From contig NC_077235.1 of assembly GCF_027887165.1 (NCBI RefSeq), forward strand, positions 3,737,506 through 3,801,505: DNA of 64,000 nucleotides. The letters are read 5' to 3'. Both the position numbers and the translations under genes were made by a program. The notes under the pieces were generated by a model. It worked only from the letters and a program-made list of their open reading frames with translations. It did no database searches and had not been told where the DNA came from. The stretch comes from Monodelphis domestica. Its lineage: Eukaryota > Chordata > Mammalia > Didelphimorphia > Didelphidae. Position 1 is the stretch's first letter. The number at the start of each line of letters is the position of its first letter. This document shows positions 1 through 10,773 of the stretch, in pieces.

Positions 1-749
1 CCAGAAAGCTCAAGCCACCTGCCCCAAGACCTAGATTGCGGCTGTGGCCCAACCCTCGCTTTCCCGGGGAGATGTCAAGTCTACTAACCGGCTTGTCCAA
101 ATGGTTATTAAGTGCCTTCTGTGCTCTGGGTCTGGGAGATGCCAAAGTGGGCCGAGCCCTGGCCATGCTGCATCTGAGCTGATAGAGAGGTGCCCCCCAG
201 GATGAGGTGGGGTATCTTGAGTGTCAAATGGGCCAGCCTGGGTGAGGGCCCCCATGCACAAGATTCACGTGGCAGGGCCATGTAGGACCTAACAGGAATC
301 TCCAGAAAGGCTTCTGCTTGGGAGCCAGCCTTGCCTTGCCCAAGGACCAGATAGGGCTGAGTAGCTTGGCAGTGATTCCTGGGGAGAGAATCTGAGTTAG
401 TCCTGGAGAACCGTCAATTCAGAGGCTTTATTAAGCTCCTACTGTGTGCCAAGCCTCAGGGATCGTTGTTGTTGTCATTGTCGTCAGTCCCATCAAAGGC
501 AAAGGAGGGTCCCTGCCTTCAAAGAGCTGCCAGGCTTAGGGGGAGTCCTGGCACAGTGAGACAATGCAGTCTAAGTTGGCGATGGTGCACCAATCCGCAG
601 AGGAGAGGGCATTGTAGCTGCCACTTGAAGGCTGCTGGGTCCTCCCAGCGCCGGAAGGAGGCTGGGGAGAGGGCCTCAGTCCCCTGCCCTGCTCCAACTC
701 AGCTGCATTGGCTTTTAGAACTGTACAGGGAAGAGCCCCAGAGGAGACT

Positions 750-779
750 CATTCATTCATTCATTCATTCATTCATTCA
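750..779. repeat. (ATTC)n microsatellite
   Basis: About seven perfect tandem copies of a 4-bp unit. Confidence 0.95.
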
Positions 780-1320
780 GAGTAAGTACCTTCTCCAGCC
801 TAGGAAGCTTGGAGGCATATGCAGAGGACCAGGTTGGGGTGGGGGTGGGGGGTGGAGTTTAGTCTGAGGCAGCAGCAGGGATAGAAAAGGGATGGAAAAT
901 GGAAGAAAAGGACTTGTGAGCTAGCAGGCCCCCAGCCCTGTAGGCCAGGATGCTCTTAACAGACAGATGCCTAAAGCTGGTGACTTTGGTTCTAGGGATG
1001 TGGCCTAGAGGGCAGGGGTGGAGGAGACCTAGAAATCGGCCCTGGAGATGGGCTGCTGGGGACCCTGGAAGGAGATACCAGAGGGAGCTACAGAGGCCCA
1101 AGGGCAAAGATGTAGTCTTTGGGTAGTAGGGCAGGGAGAGATGCAAGGGATAGGGAGGGAGCTGAGCCAGTGTCAGGCCCAGGGCTTCAAGGGGGAACAA
1201 GGAGCAAAAGCTAAGGAGGCTGGGGCCTGAGACAACCCTCACGGACCCTCCATAGCCTAGTAGGAGGGATAGTGGAGGCAGCAAGTTTACCCTGTTCTTC
1301 TGAGTAGCTTGGGGGGATGG

Positions 1321-1600
1321 TGAGAGGAGAGAAAAGGAGACAGATAAACAGGGACAGGAGGAGACACAGACAGAGAGAGGGAGGGAGGGAAGGTGGCAGA
1401 AAGGAGGGAGAGAGGGGAGAAGCAGAGACAGAGGGAGGGAGGAGAGAGAGAAACAGAGAGGGAGGGAGGGAAGGAGAGAGAGGTGGAGGGAGGAGAGAGA
1501 TAATGAGAGAGGGAGAGAGACAGAGGGAGGGAGAGATAATGAGGAAGGGAGAGATAATGAGGAAGGGAGAGACAAGGAGGGAGAGAGAGGGAGAATAGGG
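1321..1600 (+). repeat. GA-rich low-complexity tract (GGGAGAGA)n
   Basis: About 280 bp of nearly pure purine with units gagggaggga and agagataatgagg. It produces spurious open frames on both strands. Confidence 0.9.
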
Positions 1601-2639
1601 TCCAAGGAAGACGTGTGCATTATCCTTTCATTATTTTTATTTTATGATGGGAGAGCTATGAGTCTATTTGGAGGCAGATACAAGAGGGGGAGACGGAGGG
1701 GGTGGCAGGAGAATTTCTGGAGGCCCAGTGGGGAAGGGGGTGGTGCTCTGCTCCTTGGATTTTTAGGCTCAGGAGGCAGGACTGGGCCTCCAAGGTTCTG
1801 GGAACCCCAGGGCCCCGCCTCCCCTCCCAGTGCTCTCTGGCTCCATCTGGCCCTGCTGCCTCCTTTCGTAGCTCTCTGGTGATCTAGCTGTTGTTGCTCA
1901 TTACTGGGGGAGGGAGGGAGGGGCAGTTGCACCCTGTCCGGGTGAATCTCCTTCCTCTGCAGGCACTTTCGCTTTCTGGCCGGCTCTGCCACCCAGAATT
2001 CCCAGCGGGGCAGGACTGGTTCATGCGACTCCACAATGAGGCTCACTGCCCAGCTCGGGCCAGTGCGTGCGTGCATGCGTGCGTGCATGGTGGGTCCGCT
2101 TCCCACAGCGGCAGGGCAGAGGCCGGAGGAGGGCGTGATCCGCAGGTGTGTCCTGTGCAGAGCTGCTGAGTGCCAGAGGCCCATGTGTAGGCACCCAGAT
2201 GCACTTGCTGAGCAGAAATGGAAGACCTGGAAGCTGCCCCTGGGCATCCGGATCTGTCCATGGTCCTGGAGTCCAAGCCGCTGCAGCAGGCCGGAGCTCA
2301 GTGGGTGGAGAGCTGGGACCGGCTGGCAAATGGGCTTTTCTGGAGAACCTCCCCCAAAGGGCCTTGGCTTCCTCTGGCCTTGTCCTCGTGCTGGCTTCGG
2401 CCACCCCCAGGTCCAGGGGCTCCAGCTCAGGCCTTTCCAGATAAACCGCCTCCTGGCCAGGGTGAGCTGGCTTCGTCCCCCTCCACATGGGAACCAGGAG
2501 CCTGGCAAACCCTCCCAAAGGAGCCGGGTCTCCTCTCTTCCTTCCTTGAGTCTCTTGCCATTGCTTGGGGTCAGGCCAGACTGCCTCTCCGTGTCCCCGG
2601 GATAGCCAAGAAACCTACTGTGTGTGGGGGACTGGAGAG

Positions 2640-2850
2640 GCAGCCCCTGCTCTTTAGGAGCTCACAGTCTAATGGGGCAAGCCTCAGACAGAAGGAGGGC
2701 ACTAGAATGAAGAGGCTTCCTGGAGGAGGGGAGATCTTAGCTGGCTCTTAGGCCTTGCTAGGCAGAGGAGGGAGAGCATTCCAGGACAGTCAGAGATAAT
2801 GCCATGCAGCAGGCAAGAGACCAGTGTTTCCCTGGATTGAAAAGTGTATG
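2640..2850 (-). repeat. L2-like LINE fragment (antisense)
   Basis: Phrases such as ggagctcacagtctaatgggg, agagcattccaggacag and atgcagcaggcaagag are those seen in antisense L2-type elements. Strongly degraded. The family name needs a repeat search. Confidence 0.45.
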
Positions 2851-2856
2851 AGGAGA

Positions 2857-2943
2857 GGGGCAGCTGGGTGGCTCAGTGGATGGAGAGCCAGGCCTGGAGA
2901 TGGGAGGTCCTAGGTTCAAATCTGGCCTCAGACACTTCCCAGC
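2857..2943 (+). repeat. Marsupial tRNA-derived SINE, 5' part
   Basis: A head with gggcagctgggtggctcagt, then A-box-like and B-box-like (ggttcaaatctgg) pol III elements, ending at cagacacttccc. The 3' half is missing. Confidence 0.85.
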
Positions 2944-3171
2944 GGATGATGTGGTCAGATCTAAGCTTTGGGGAAATCACTTTTGTAGCTTAATGGAGGA
3001 TGGACTGACAAGGGGAGACGCTTGAGACAGGCAGACCCCCCCCCCAGCAGCTATTGAAATAGTCCAGGCATGAGGTGATGAAGATCTGCACAAGCCGGGT
3101 GGCTGGGTCAAAGGAGAAAGAAATAGGCCTTGGCTACAGATCGGATATGTTGACACCCAGCTCATAAGGCC

Positions 3172-3227
3172 GGGGGGGGGGGGGGGGCTTGGACAGTAAG
3201 AGGCAAGTTGGGAGGGGGGGGGGGGGT
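3172..3227 (+). repeat. Two long G runs
   Basis: Sixteen consecutive G at 3172-3187 and about thirteen at 3214-3226. They can form G-quadruplexes and are prone to sequencing error. Confidence 0.85.
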
Positions 3228-4329
3228 GAGTAATCAGTTCTGGGCATCCAGTTCAAGAGATGGGGCAGGAAAGGTGGATTTGAGAATCATCAGCACGGAG
3301 CTGGTCATTTGGGCCCAGGAGCAGAGGAGACCCCAGAGAAGAGAAGAGGGCCGGGGGTAGAGCCAAGTGGTTATGGAGCAGCAGGGGAAAGGGATAGAAA
3401 GAGCAGTGTCTGGAAAACCTGGAGAGGAGAGAAGATCACAGGGAGGAGGGCAGTCAGGTCAGTGGCGCCAAAAGCCAAAAGTTGAGAGTTCGTTGGTTGC
3501 TTTGGAGACAAAGGTTTGGGTGGCATGATAAGGTTGCTCAGAAGCCACGTTGTAAGAAAGTAATGGTGCCCCTCGGAGATGGCCACAAAGGGCAGAAGAG
3601 ACTCAGGGCTCTAAGCTACAGGACAGGGGTGTGCTGCCCTCTAGGAGCTTCCATTCTACTGGCAGGAGACAACAGGCAGATAAGGGAAGCTGAGGCAGGA
3701 GAGAAAGCCCGCAGATTTCCTATTTCCTGTAAGAATCCTCATTCATGCGAGTAGTTCTCCTTTCCTCCCACTGTCCCCCGCTGCTCCAGCTTCTGCCCAG
3801 TGGGGCCAAGCAGAACAATACTTGAAGACAGATGTCAGGCATCACCCCCACCTCCTCAAGTCTGCTCTTTCCAGGGCTCCTCTGGTGACACTATTAAGAC
3901 CTGCAGCCCCCAGTTTGAAGCACAGGCCAGAACACCAGAAGAGTACAGTGGAATCATCACATATGTCTATGGCCTGAACACCACTATGTAAGCTAAGACT
4001 GCATGGGCTTCCAAAACAACTTGAAGCCCATAGCTGATTCCTATGGAGCTTGTGGTCTACTCAAACCCTCTGATCTTTTTTCAAGCCAGACCTTCCCCAG
4101 TCTATCTTTGGGTATTTGGGGGCATTGTCATGGGTGGGGTTAACCAAAATATAGGGCCTGCTGGCTTCAGCTAAGCATTCCAAGCTCTCCAGATCACTTT
4201 GTCTCCAGAGCCCCCTGGATTTTAGTCAGCCTTCCTAGGCTTGTACCATCCCCAGATGTGATGAGTAGCTCTTACAAGTGGTCTTCTAAGTCAATTCTGA
4301 TTCCATAAGCTAAGAGGGGAAGCATTCCA

Positions 4330-4900
4330 GCGTTAGTAAGAGCTCAAGCCAAAAATGGAGGCAGGAAAGCCCAGACGTCACCCAGTTTCCCTGAAGCACA
4401 GAGGAGAGCAGTGTGAGACAGACCTGGAGGGACAGTGGAGGCCACAAGGCCTTGCTAGAAAAGCTCCCACTGGTGAAGTGTGTGGGGGCCCCAAGGCAGC
4501 AGTGATTGGTGGAGCCAATCCTTGAGGAGGCCCAGAAGCTAGAGTAGAGTGAGGCAGGAGTGAGCTAGCTTGTCCTCTGAGGAGGATTCTTGGAGTGGCT
4601 CCAATAGCTGGGTTCCATGTGGGAGTTTTGCTCTCAGGAGAGGAGGAAGAGGATTGATGAAGGAAGGAGAGGTGCCAGTCACGGGCCCTGGGCTCTCTCT
4701 CCATTGGTGCTCGGGGAGCTCAGAGAGGAGAGGGCGTCCTGAAAAGAATGCTCAGCATTGGCACAAGGAGAAGAGCTAGAGGCCGAGGAGGACATACTAA
4801 GCAGGGGGAGCAGCATGAGCAAAGGGCCTCGGGCCACAAGGTGGGCACACAGGCAGGGAGCTAAAAATGCTCTGGTTGGCAGGTATGTGAAGACAGAGAC
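4330..4900 (-). repeat. L2-like LINE fragment (antisense)
   Basis: Contains gcagcatgagcaaagggcct and related phrases typical of antisense L2. Boundaries are approximate. Confidence 0.4.
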
Positions 4901-5513
4901 AGAGAGAGGAATGCAGCTTGAGACCAGGGGGGAGGGCACATCTTAGCATCATCTGTTTCAGTGTATCTCTCCTTCAGTTTCCAAAGCATTTTTTGTGTAT
5001 TTTTCTTCTGGTGTTTTGGCCTCTCTCCCCTAACTGGCACCCCTGTGTTCATTGTAGCAGAGCCCTGGCTGGGAATTTCTGGTGTTTGGACTTGTTTCTG
5101 GCCTGCCATCCCTCATGCCCCATCTGTGGGGCCCCCAGGGGATCCCCTCCTTCACTCCCCCAGAAGGAAAAGGAGGGGGCCCACCTACCAGAGACATTGC
5201 GTCAATCCTCTCTACCTCCTTCCTGGGGAACTGTGGCTGCCTCCTCTGCCAGCCATAGTGGCAGACAGGCAACGCTCAGAGAATGCCTTATGGCATCCGG
5301 GCAGTCCAGGCTTGGGGTCTGATGCCAGTGCTTTGATTCTGTCAGTCTGAAGCCCCAGGACATGGCTGGAGATGCCATCACCCCATGTGGGTGTATCATG
5401 CCAGCCCTTGCCACCTCAGGCCTAGCTTTCCCCTTCTCTCCTGCAGTCCAGATGGGGGGACTTAAGGCATGTTGACGTGGCTGACCCCTAATGTTCTCAC
5501 CCCCTCTCACCAG

Positions 5514-5676
5514 GGTTCTGGAAGGCCTCTTGCCCAGGCTCCTGCTCCAGCCCTCTCCTGGCTTTTGTCAATTCCAAGAGTGGCGACAACCAGGGCGTCC
5601 GCTTCCTGCGCAAATTCAAACAGTTCCTGAATCCAGCTCAGGTGTTTGACCTGATGAATGGGGGGCCTCACCTGGG
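5514..5676 (+). CDS. DGKK: DGKK exon 1 of 18 in window: start of catalytic domain
   Basis: The exon begins after cag at 5511-5513 with the last two bases of a split Gly codon and reads [20 protein letters not shown], then the family motif [18 protein letters not shown] and [16 protein letters not shown]. The donor gtaagt begins at 5677. This is the first strand of the lipid-kinase nucleotide-binding fold. The preceding exon, expected to carry the end of the second C1 domain, is not visible in 1-5513, so the gene is truncated by the window edge. Confidence 0.93.
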
Positions 5677-8600
5677 GTAAGTGAGCTCAGTCATGGGAGA
5701 AAGGCAGCTTCCTCCCTTTGGGCACTCCCATCTGGAGCTTAGGAGACAATAGGACCCTTGGCCTGTCTTTGGTCATGGCATCATGGAGCAAATCAAGCTC
5801 ATCTGGGCCAAGCCAGGAGACTTAGCCAATGCTTGGCTTCTGTTAGTCTGAGGACTAGCATCAGGAGCCCCGGGACATGGCTGGGACCCAGCTGGTAGCC
5901 CCAGAAGTCTTCTCGTTTAAGAGCCAGCAGCACTTCTTAAAAGTCATGGAGTCTAGTGGCCTCATTGGACAGATGAGGACACTGAGGCCCAGAGAAGGGG
6001 AGGAACTTGACAGAAACAGCCGAATGAGAGCCCCCATGCTTTCTGCCCAGCAGGACAGGCTCAGGGCCCTGCCACTGATGAACCTGAAATGGATTTCCAG
6101 AGTTCTGCCCACACCCCTGCCCCCTGGATCTCCTGATGGGCATTACAGGGTACACTCAGTGGCTTTCTAGTCTAGCCTAGGTTCTGATGTCCCGGTTGAC
6201 TGGCAAGGACTGTGGGGTCGGTGCTGAAACGTGATGGGGAGGTGTGACCCCTCAGGCACTGGCTTGCGGGCTGGGAACTAGAAACTGGTCAAGATTTCTT
6301 CTACGCTAGAGAGCTGGCTTTGAGGGCAGGAAGCCCTGCCTTAGGCACTTTCAACCTGGGCAAGTGGCTTCTCATCTCAGAGCCTCAGTTTCCTCTTCTG
6401 TAAAATGGGGATAATGATGGCCTCAGCCCCTTTGGGACAGGCCCTTGGCCATAGAACAGGCTCAGACACGAGTGTCACTGACTTCACCATCTCTGTCCCT
6501 CCCCTCCAGCTCCCCATTGCTAAGCCGATATTTATTTGGCCCTGAAAGGGCATCGTGACCACTGGCACTTGCTGCCACCTAGGTAGAATGAGTCGAGCCA
6601 GGATAGACAGCCAACCAGTAGTGGCTGAGGTCAGCCAGAGGGGTACTTTCCAGGAGGGGTGCCTGCCTCCTGCTCCTTATTTGAGCATCTGCTGTTTCTC
6701 ATTGTCTCCCCTGTGCTAGGCTCCGTCTGTTCCAAAGGTTCTCCACCTTCCGGATTCTAGTGTGCGGTGGAGATGGCAGTGTGGGCTGGGTTCTCTCTGA
6801 AATTGACACTCTTGGATTACACAAACAGGTGAGCAGAGGCCTGGGCTTGGCCAAAGGCTGGTGGATGGGCACTCTTTGGTCCCAGGCGGGGAGGGGGGAC
6901 AAAGCTCCGCTTCAGGGGTGAACATTTTCACCTCTGACCTGCTTCCTCACTTGCTTTGACCTCATACTAACAGGGATGTAGATTCCCACCTCAGGCCCAC
7001 AGCTGGCCCCTTGCCCACTTGGCCAGTTGTGAGCAGGAGAAGGCAAGGAGTTGGCAGGAGAGCAAAATGGTAACCCTCTGGCCTTTGCTCCCAGGAAAGG
7101 GGCTCCAGTCTGGGAAACTGAGGGATGACATAGTGGAGAAGCTCTGGAGGGAGAGACCCCCAGGACAGGGAGCTTGTCCTCCCACCCCAATCACTAGCGT
7201 GCCAACCCTGAGCCAGGCCTTCTATCCATCCATCCATCCATCCATCCATCCATCCATCCATCCATCCATCCGAGAAACAATCCCCCAGAATTTTTGTACA
7301 TGTGGCAGTTCATTAAGTGCTGGAGATGCTGAGATCAAAATGCAGTTGAGGCCCCTGTTCCTCCCTAAGAGACCGGCTTCCTCTAGGGGCTGCCTCTAGT
7401 ACAGGTTTCCTTTCTGCTGCAGTGCCAACTTGGGGTCCTGCCCCTGGGAACTGGCAACGATCTGGCCCGTGTGCTCGGCTGGGGCAGCCTGTGTGATGAC
7501 GATACTCAGCTCCTGCAGATCCTGGAGAAGATGGAGCGAGCCACCACCAAGATGCTGGACAGGTATACTGCCCCCTCCCTGATCTCTGTCCCATCAGGGG
7601 CCATTCTCCAGCCCCCTGCCTCCTTAAGAGGCCAGGCTGGGTAGCCACCTGGTGAGGAGTCCCTCCTCCAAACCACATCCCGCGGACCCTGAGAGATTCT
7701 AGATCATCGCTGCTCCTGAGTTCCTGGAAGGAGAGAGGAGCCTCACTGTAACCTTGGGGTCCAGCAAGCAGTGGGTGCCTTTTGGGTTGAGCCTAGGAGT
7801 AGTGGGGATGGGAAGAGATGGGGGGTGGATGGCCAGAAGAGCTTCCCTCTGCTGCCTCTGCAAATTCCTCACCAGGAGAGAAGAGAGGCAAAGGGAGCCC
7901 CAACCATAGAATTATCAGGGCACTGACAGATATCACTTGTCCCTCCTGGGCCCACTGAATTGTGGGAAATGGGCCTGGCCAAGTCCCCAAGACTGCCCAG
8001 CTGTGTGACCTTGCCCTGCCCCCAACAAGCTGACCCGTTGGCAAAGTCAAGGGCTATGCCATCTGGCCAGTCTCATTCTCCATTCGGTATAGCCACCAAC
8101 ACCCAATTCTGCCTTCCCTTCAGATGGAGCGTCATGACCTGGGAGGCCCCTGGAGGAGTGCTCACACGCAGGGCTGGCCAGGTGAGAGCTCAGTCCCACA
8201 GCTTCTCTTTATGAGGGGGCATGAGCAGAACCAGAAAGGAAGGTGGGAGGGAGCTAAATTTACATGGCAGAGGCTACCGTCTCCAGGGACAGATGACTTC
8301 CTAGCCAGCACAAGGAGCCGAGGAGCCAGCCTGCATGGCCATGGTCACTAGGACACTATGGGAGCCCCAGGGCTGCCAGCCTCCCGAGGGCTCAGCTGCC
8401 GATCGCTGCTGCCATGCCTCCAAGAGAAGGCCGAAACCTAGCCTGTGTGATGCTGAGAGGTGGAGGAGAGGAAGGAGGGAGGGAGGAAAACCTGCCTCCT
8501 GAGCTAACCAGGCCCCAAAGCCTTTGGCATTCTTTGACGCCTGGCCTTGGAATACTGGGGCCTGCCGCCAAAGGAGCTTCTAGGGATTGTTTTCTTTTTT

Positions 8601-10712
8601 TGTGCCAATGGAAATGGGAGTGAGGGTGGCACTGGGGCTGCTATTCGCATGTTCCTACCATCTGAGACTCCCAGAAATCAGGCTTGGCGTAAAGGAATCC
8701 AGGAAGCTGGGCCTCAAAGAAATCAGTGCTTAAGCTTGGTCTTCCTCTGGGGTACCTTCCAGGCACAATTCTCCTTGGGAATCCGGGCTGCGTGGTGGTA
8801 ACTCCCAGCTCCAAGAAACTTTGAGTCCTCTGAGGCTGGGGCCAAGGTGGCAGATAGGCCAGGAGGCAGAGGCAGGTGGGAGCAGCCTTGGCTTTGGGAC
8901 TTACTTGTGAGCAGACCCAAGGAGAACATGGTGGAGTGGTGACAATGGGCTTGGGGGGAAGGGAGTTGCTGCAAGGGCAGTCACAGCTGGGAACCCAAGC
9001 ATGGCTAAGTGCACAGAGGGTGGGCAAGTTTGACACCCCTGTCACCTGGCAGTAGGGAGCACCTGCCCTCTGAGAGATCCCACCACAGTGTATTATGCAT
9101 GGGTGGGGAAAGAAGGCAAGGGCTCCCAGTCATTCTGTGGGTAGGCTCCTAGATGTGGAGCTTGGGGGGACACCTCATTGTGCTCAGAATGGCAACTAAA
9201 GCTGGCATGCTGTCTGCACACACATTGTCCACATACACATCCTACATGTCTACACATGCTCAGATATTACACACAATAGTATACGTGGCAGGGACCCCCT
9301 TGCATATGTAGTGTGCAACAGACACAGACATTCCCATGGATAATGGACTCCTGTATGTCCTAAGGCATACCGTGTGCACATACACTACACCCATGAACAC
9401 CAGCATTACACTACATGCAAATAAGAGGTTTGCACTCTCATTAACACATCAAGTACCTGTATGGTGAGGCAGGATCCTAGAGGGCCATGCTGAGCTGGAG
9501 CATTGGGCTGAATCTAGTAAGATGAAATTCACAAAGGGTAAATGTTAAGTCCTGCATTGAGGTCTAAAAAATCAATTCTTACCGTATAACATGGGGAAGG
9601 CATGTGTAGAAAAGGAGTGAGGATTATCAGTGGACTGAGCCAGCAGCCAAAAACAGGTACTGCCATCTTGGGCTGCATTAAGAAGGGCGGAGCTTCCAGG
9701 ACCAGGAAGGCAATCATCCCACTGGCCTCTACCCTTGTCAGACTTCCCTTAGAGCACTGTGCTCAGTTCTGGGCACCAGGGTTTAAACTGGAGGGTGTCC
9801 AGAGGAGGGCAGCCTGGATTTGGGGGGCAGAGCTCAAGTCCACATATTGTGAAAATGGATGGATTAAAGAAGTGGGGTGTATTTCTTCTAGAGAAGAGTG
9901 TTTGAAGGGCAGAGGGATTGGACTGGTACTCTTGGCCCCAGAGGGCAGAACTAAGAGCCATGGGGAGGGTGGAGAGAGATGAAGAAACTCATTTTGACTT
10001 GAAATAAGGACAAACTTCCTGATGACAGTGGAAGGGGCTGCCTTGAAAGGTGGTGAGTTCCTCATCCTTGGAAGTCTTCAAGCAGAGGCAAGATGATCAC
10101 GTGTCAGGTATGTTATAGTTGGAGTGGATTCTTTGGTAGATAGGTTTGGCCTAGGTAGTTGCTGAGGTCCTGCCATCTTGGAGATTCTGTGATGGTTCCA
10201 GGCCCCTTCTCCGAGACACATCACCCACGTGTATGATGGACTTAAATGTATAAATATACCAAGTGTCTGCCAGATATGCTATCACATTGTACATTGCCCC
10301 TAGAGTAGCTTTGTCTAGTAGCTGTATAGACCCCAAATCCTGAGCCCTGTGAGCAGTGGGTACAAGGCAAATACACGGACCCCATCCATCTATGAGACCC
10401 ATCTCTGACAGCGTGTCAGTCACATGCACATGTATGTAAACATATGGCAGGTGCACACATAGAATCGATCTACATACTCATCCTATACAGACACTCTGCA
10501 TGCTGTGTGTCCACATTCATCTACTCGCGCATCTACATACTTGTAACCTTTTCCTGTCATTCACTTCCTGTTAGCACAGGTTGGTCACTGGGCAGCAGAG
10601 CATGCAGGGGTGGCTTGTTCATCTCTGGCAGCTTCTTCTTCCTCCTCTTCTTTTCTACCTTCTTCCTCTTCCTCTATCTCCCTGTTTCTCTTTGTCTCTC
10701 TTTGTCTCTGTG

Positions 10713-10773
<61 letters not shown>

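Larger units (their letters stand above)
1..5513. other. Upstream intronic sequence of DGKK with repeats
   Basis: No exon of DGKK or another gene is recognisable. The open frames here (for example 1642-2508 minus and 2036-2605 plus) have no family resemblance. It holds simple repeats, a tRNA-SINE head and L2-like LINE fragments. The missing C1-domain exons must lie further left. Confidence 0.5.

Noticed and set aside
859..1620. 253-codon minus-strand open frame rich in Ser/Leu/Pro
   Set aside because: It reads the complement of a GA-rich low-complexity tract and has no domain or splice context.
1642..2605. Overlapping open frames of 165-288 codons on both strands
   Set aside because: GC-rich intron sequence without family resemblance. 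Frames on both strands at once indicate composition, not coding.
2857..2943. tRNA-like sequence with A- and B-box motifs
   Set aside because: It matches the head of a dispersed SINE found at least four times in the window, not a functional tRNA gene.
3800..3991. Open frame of 63 codons considered as a C1-domain exon
   Set aside because: It lacks the Cys/His spacing of a C1 domain and has no consensus splice sites in the right phase.
9602..9982. 126-codon open frame on the + strand
   Set aside because: It lies inside an L3/CR1-like LINE remnant.
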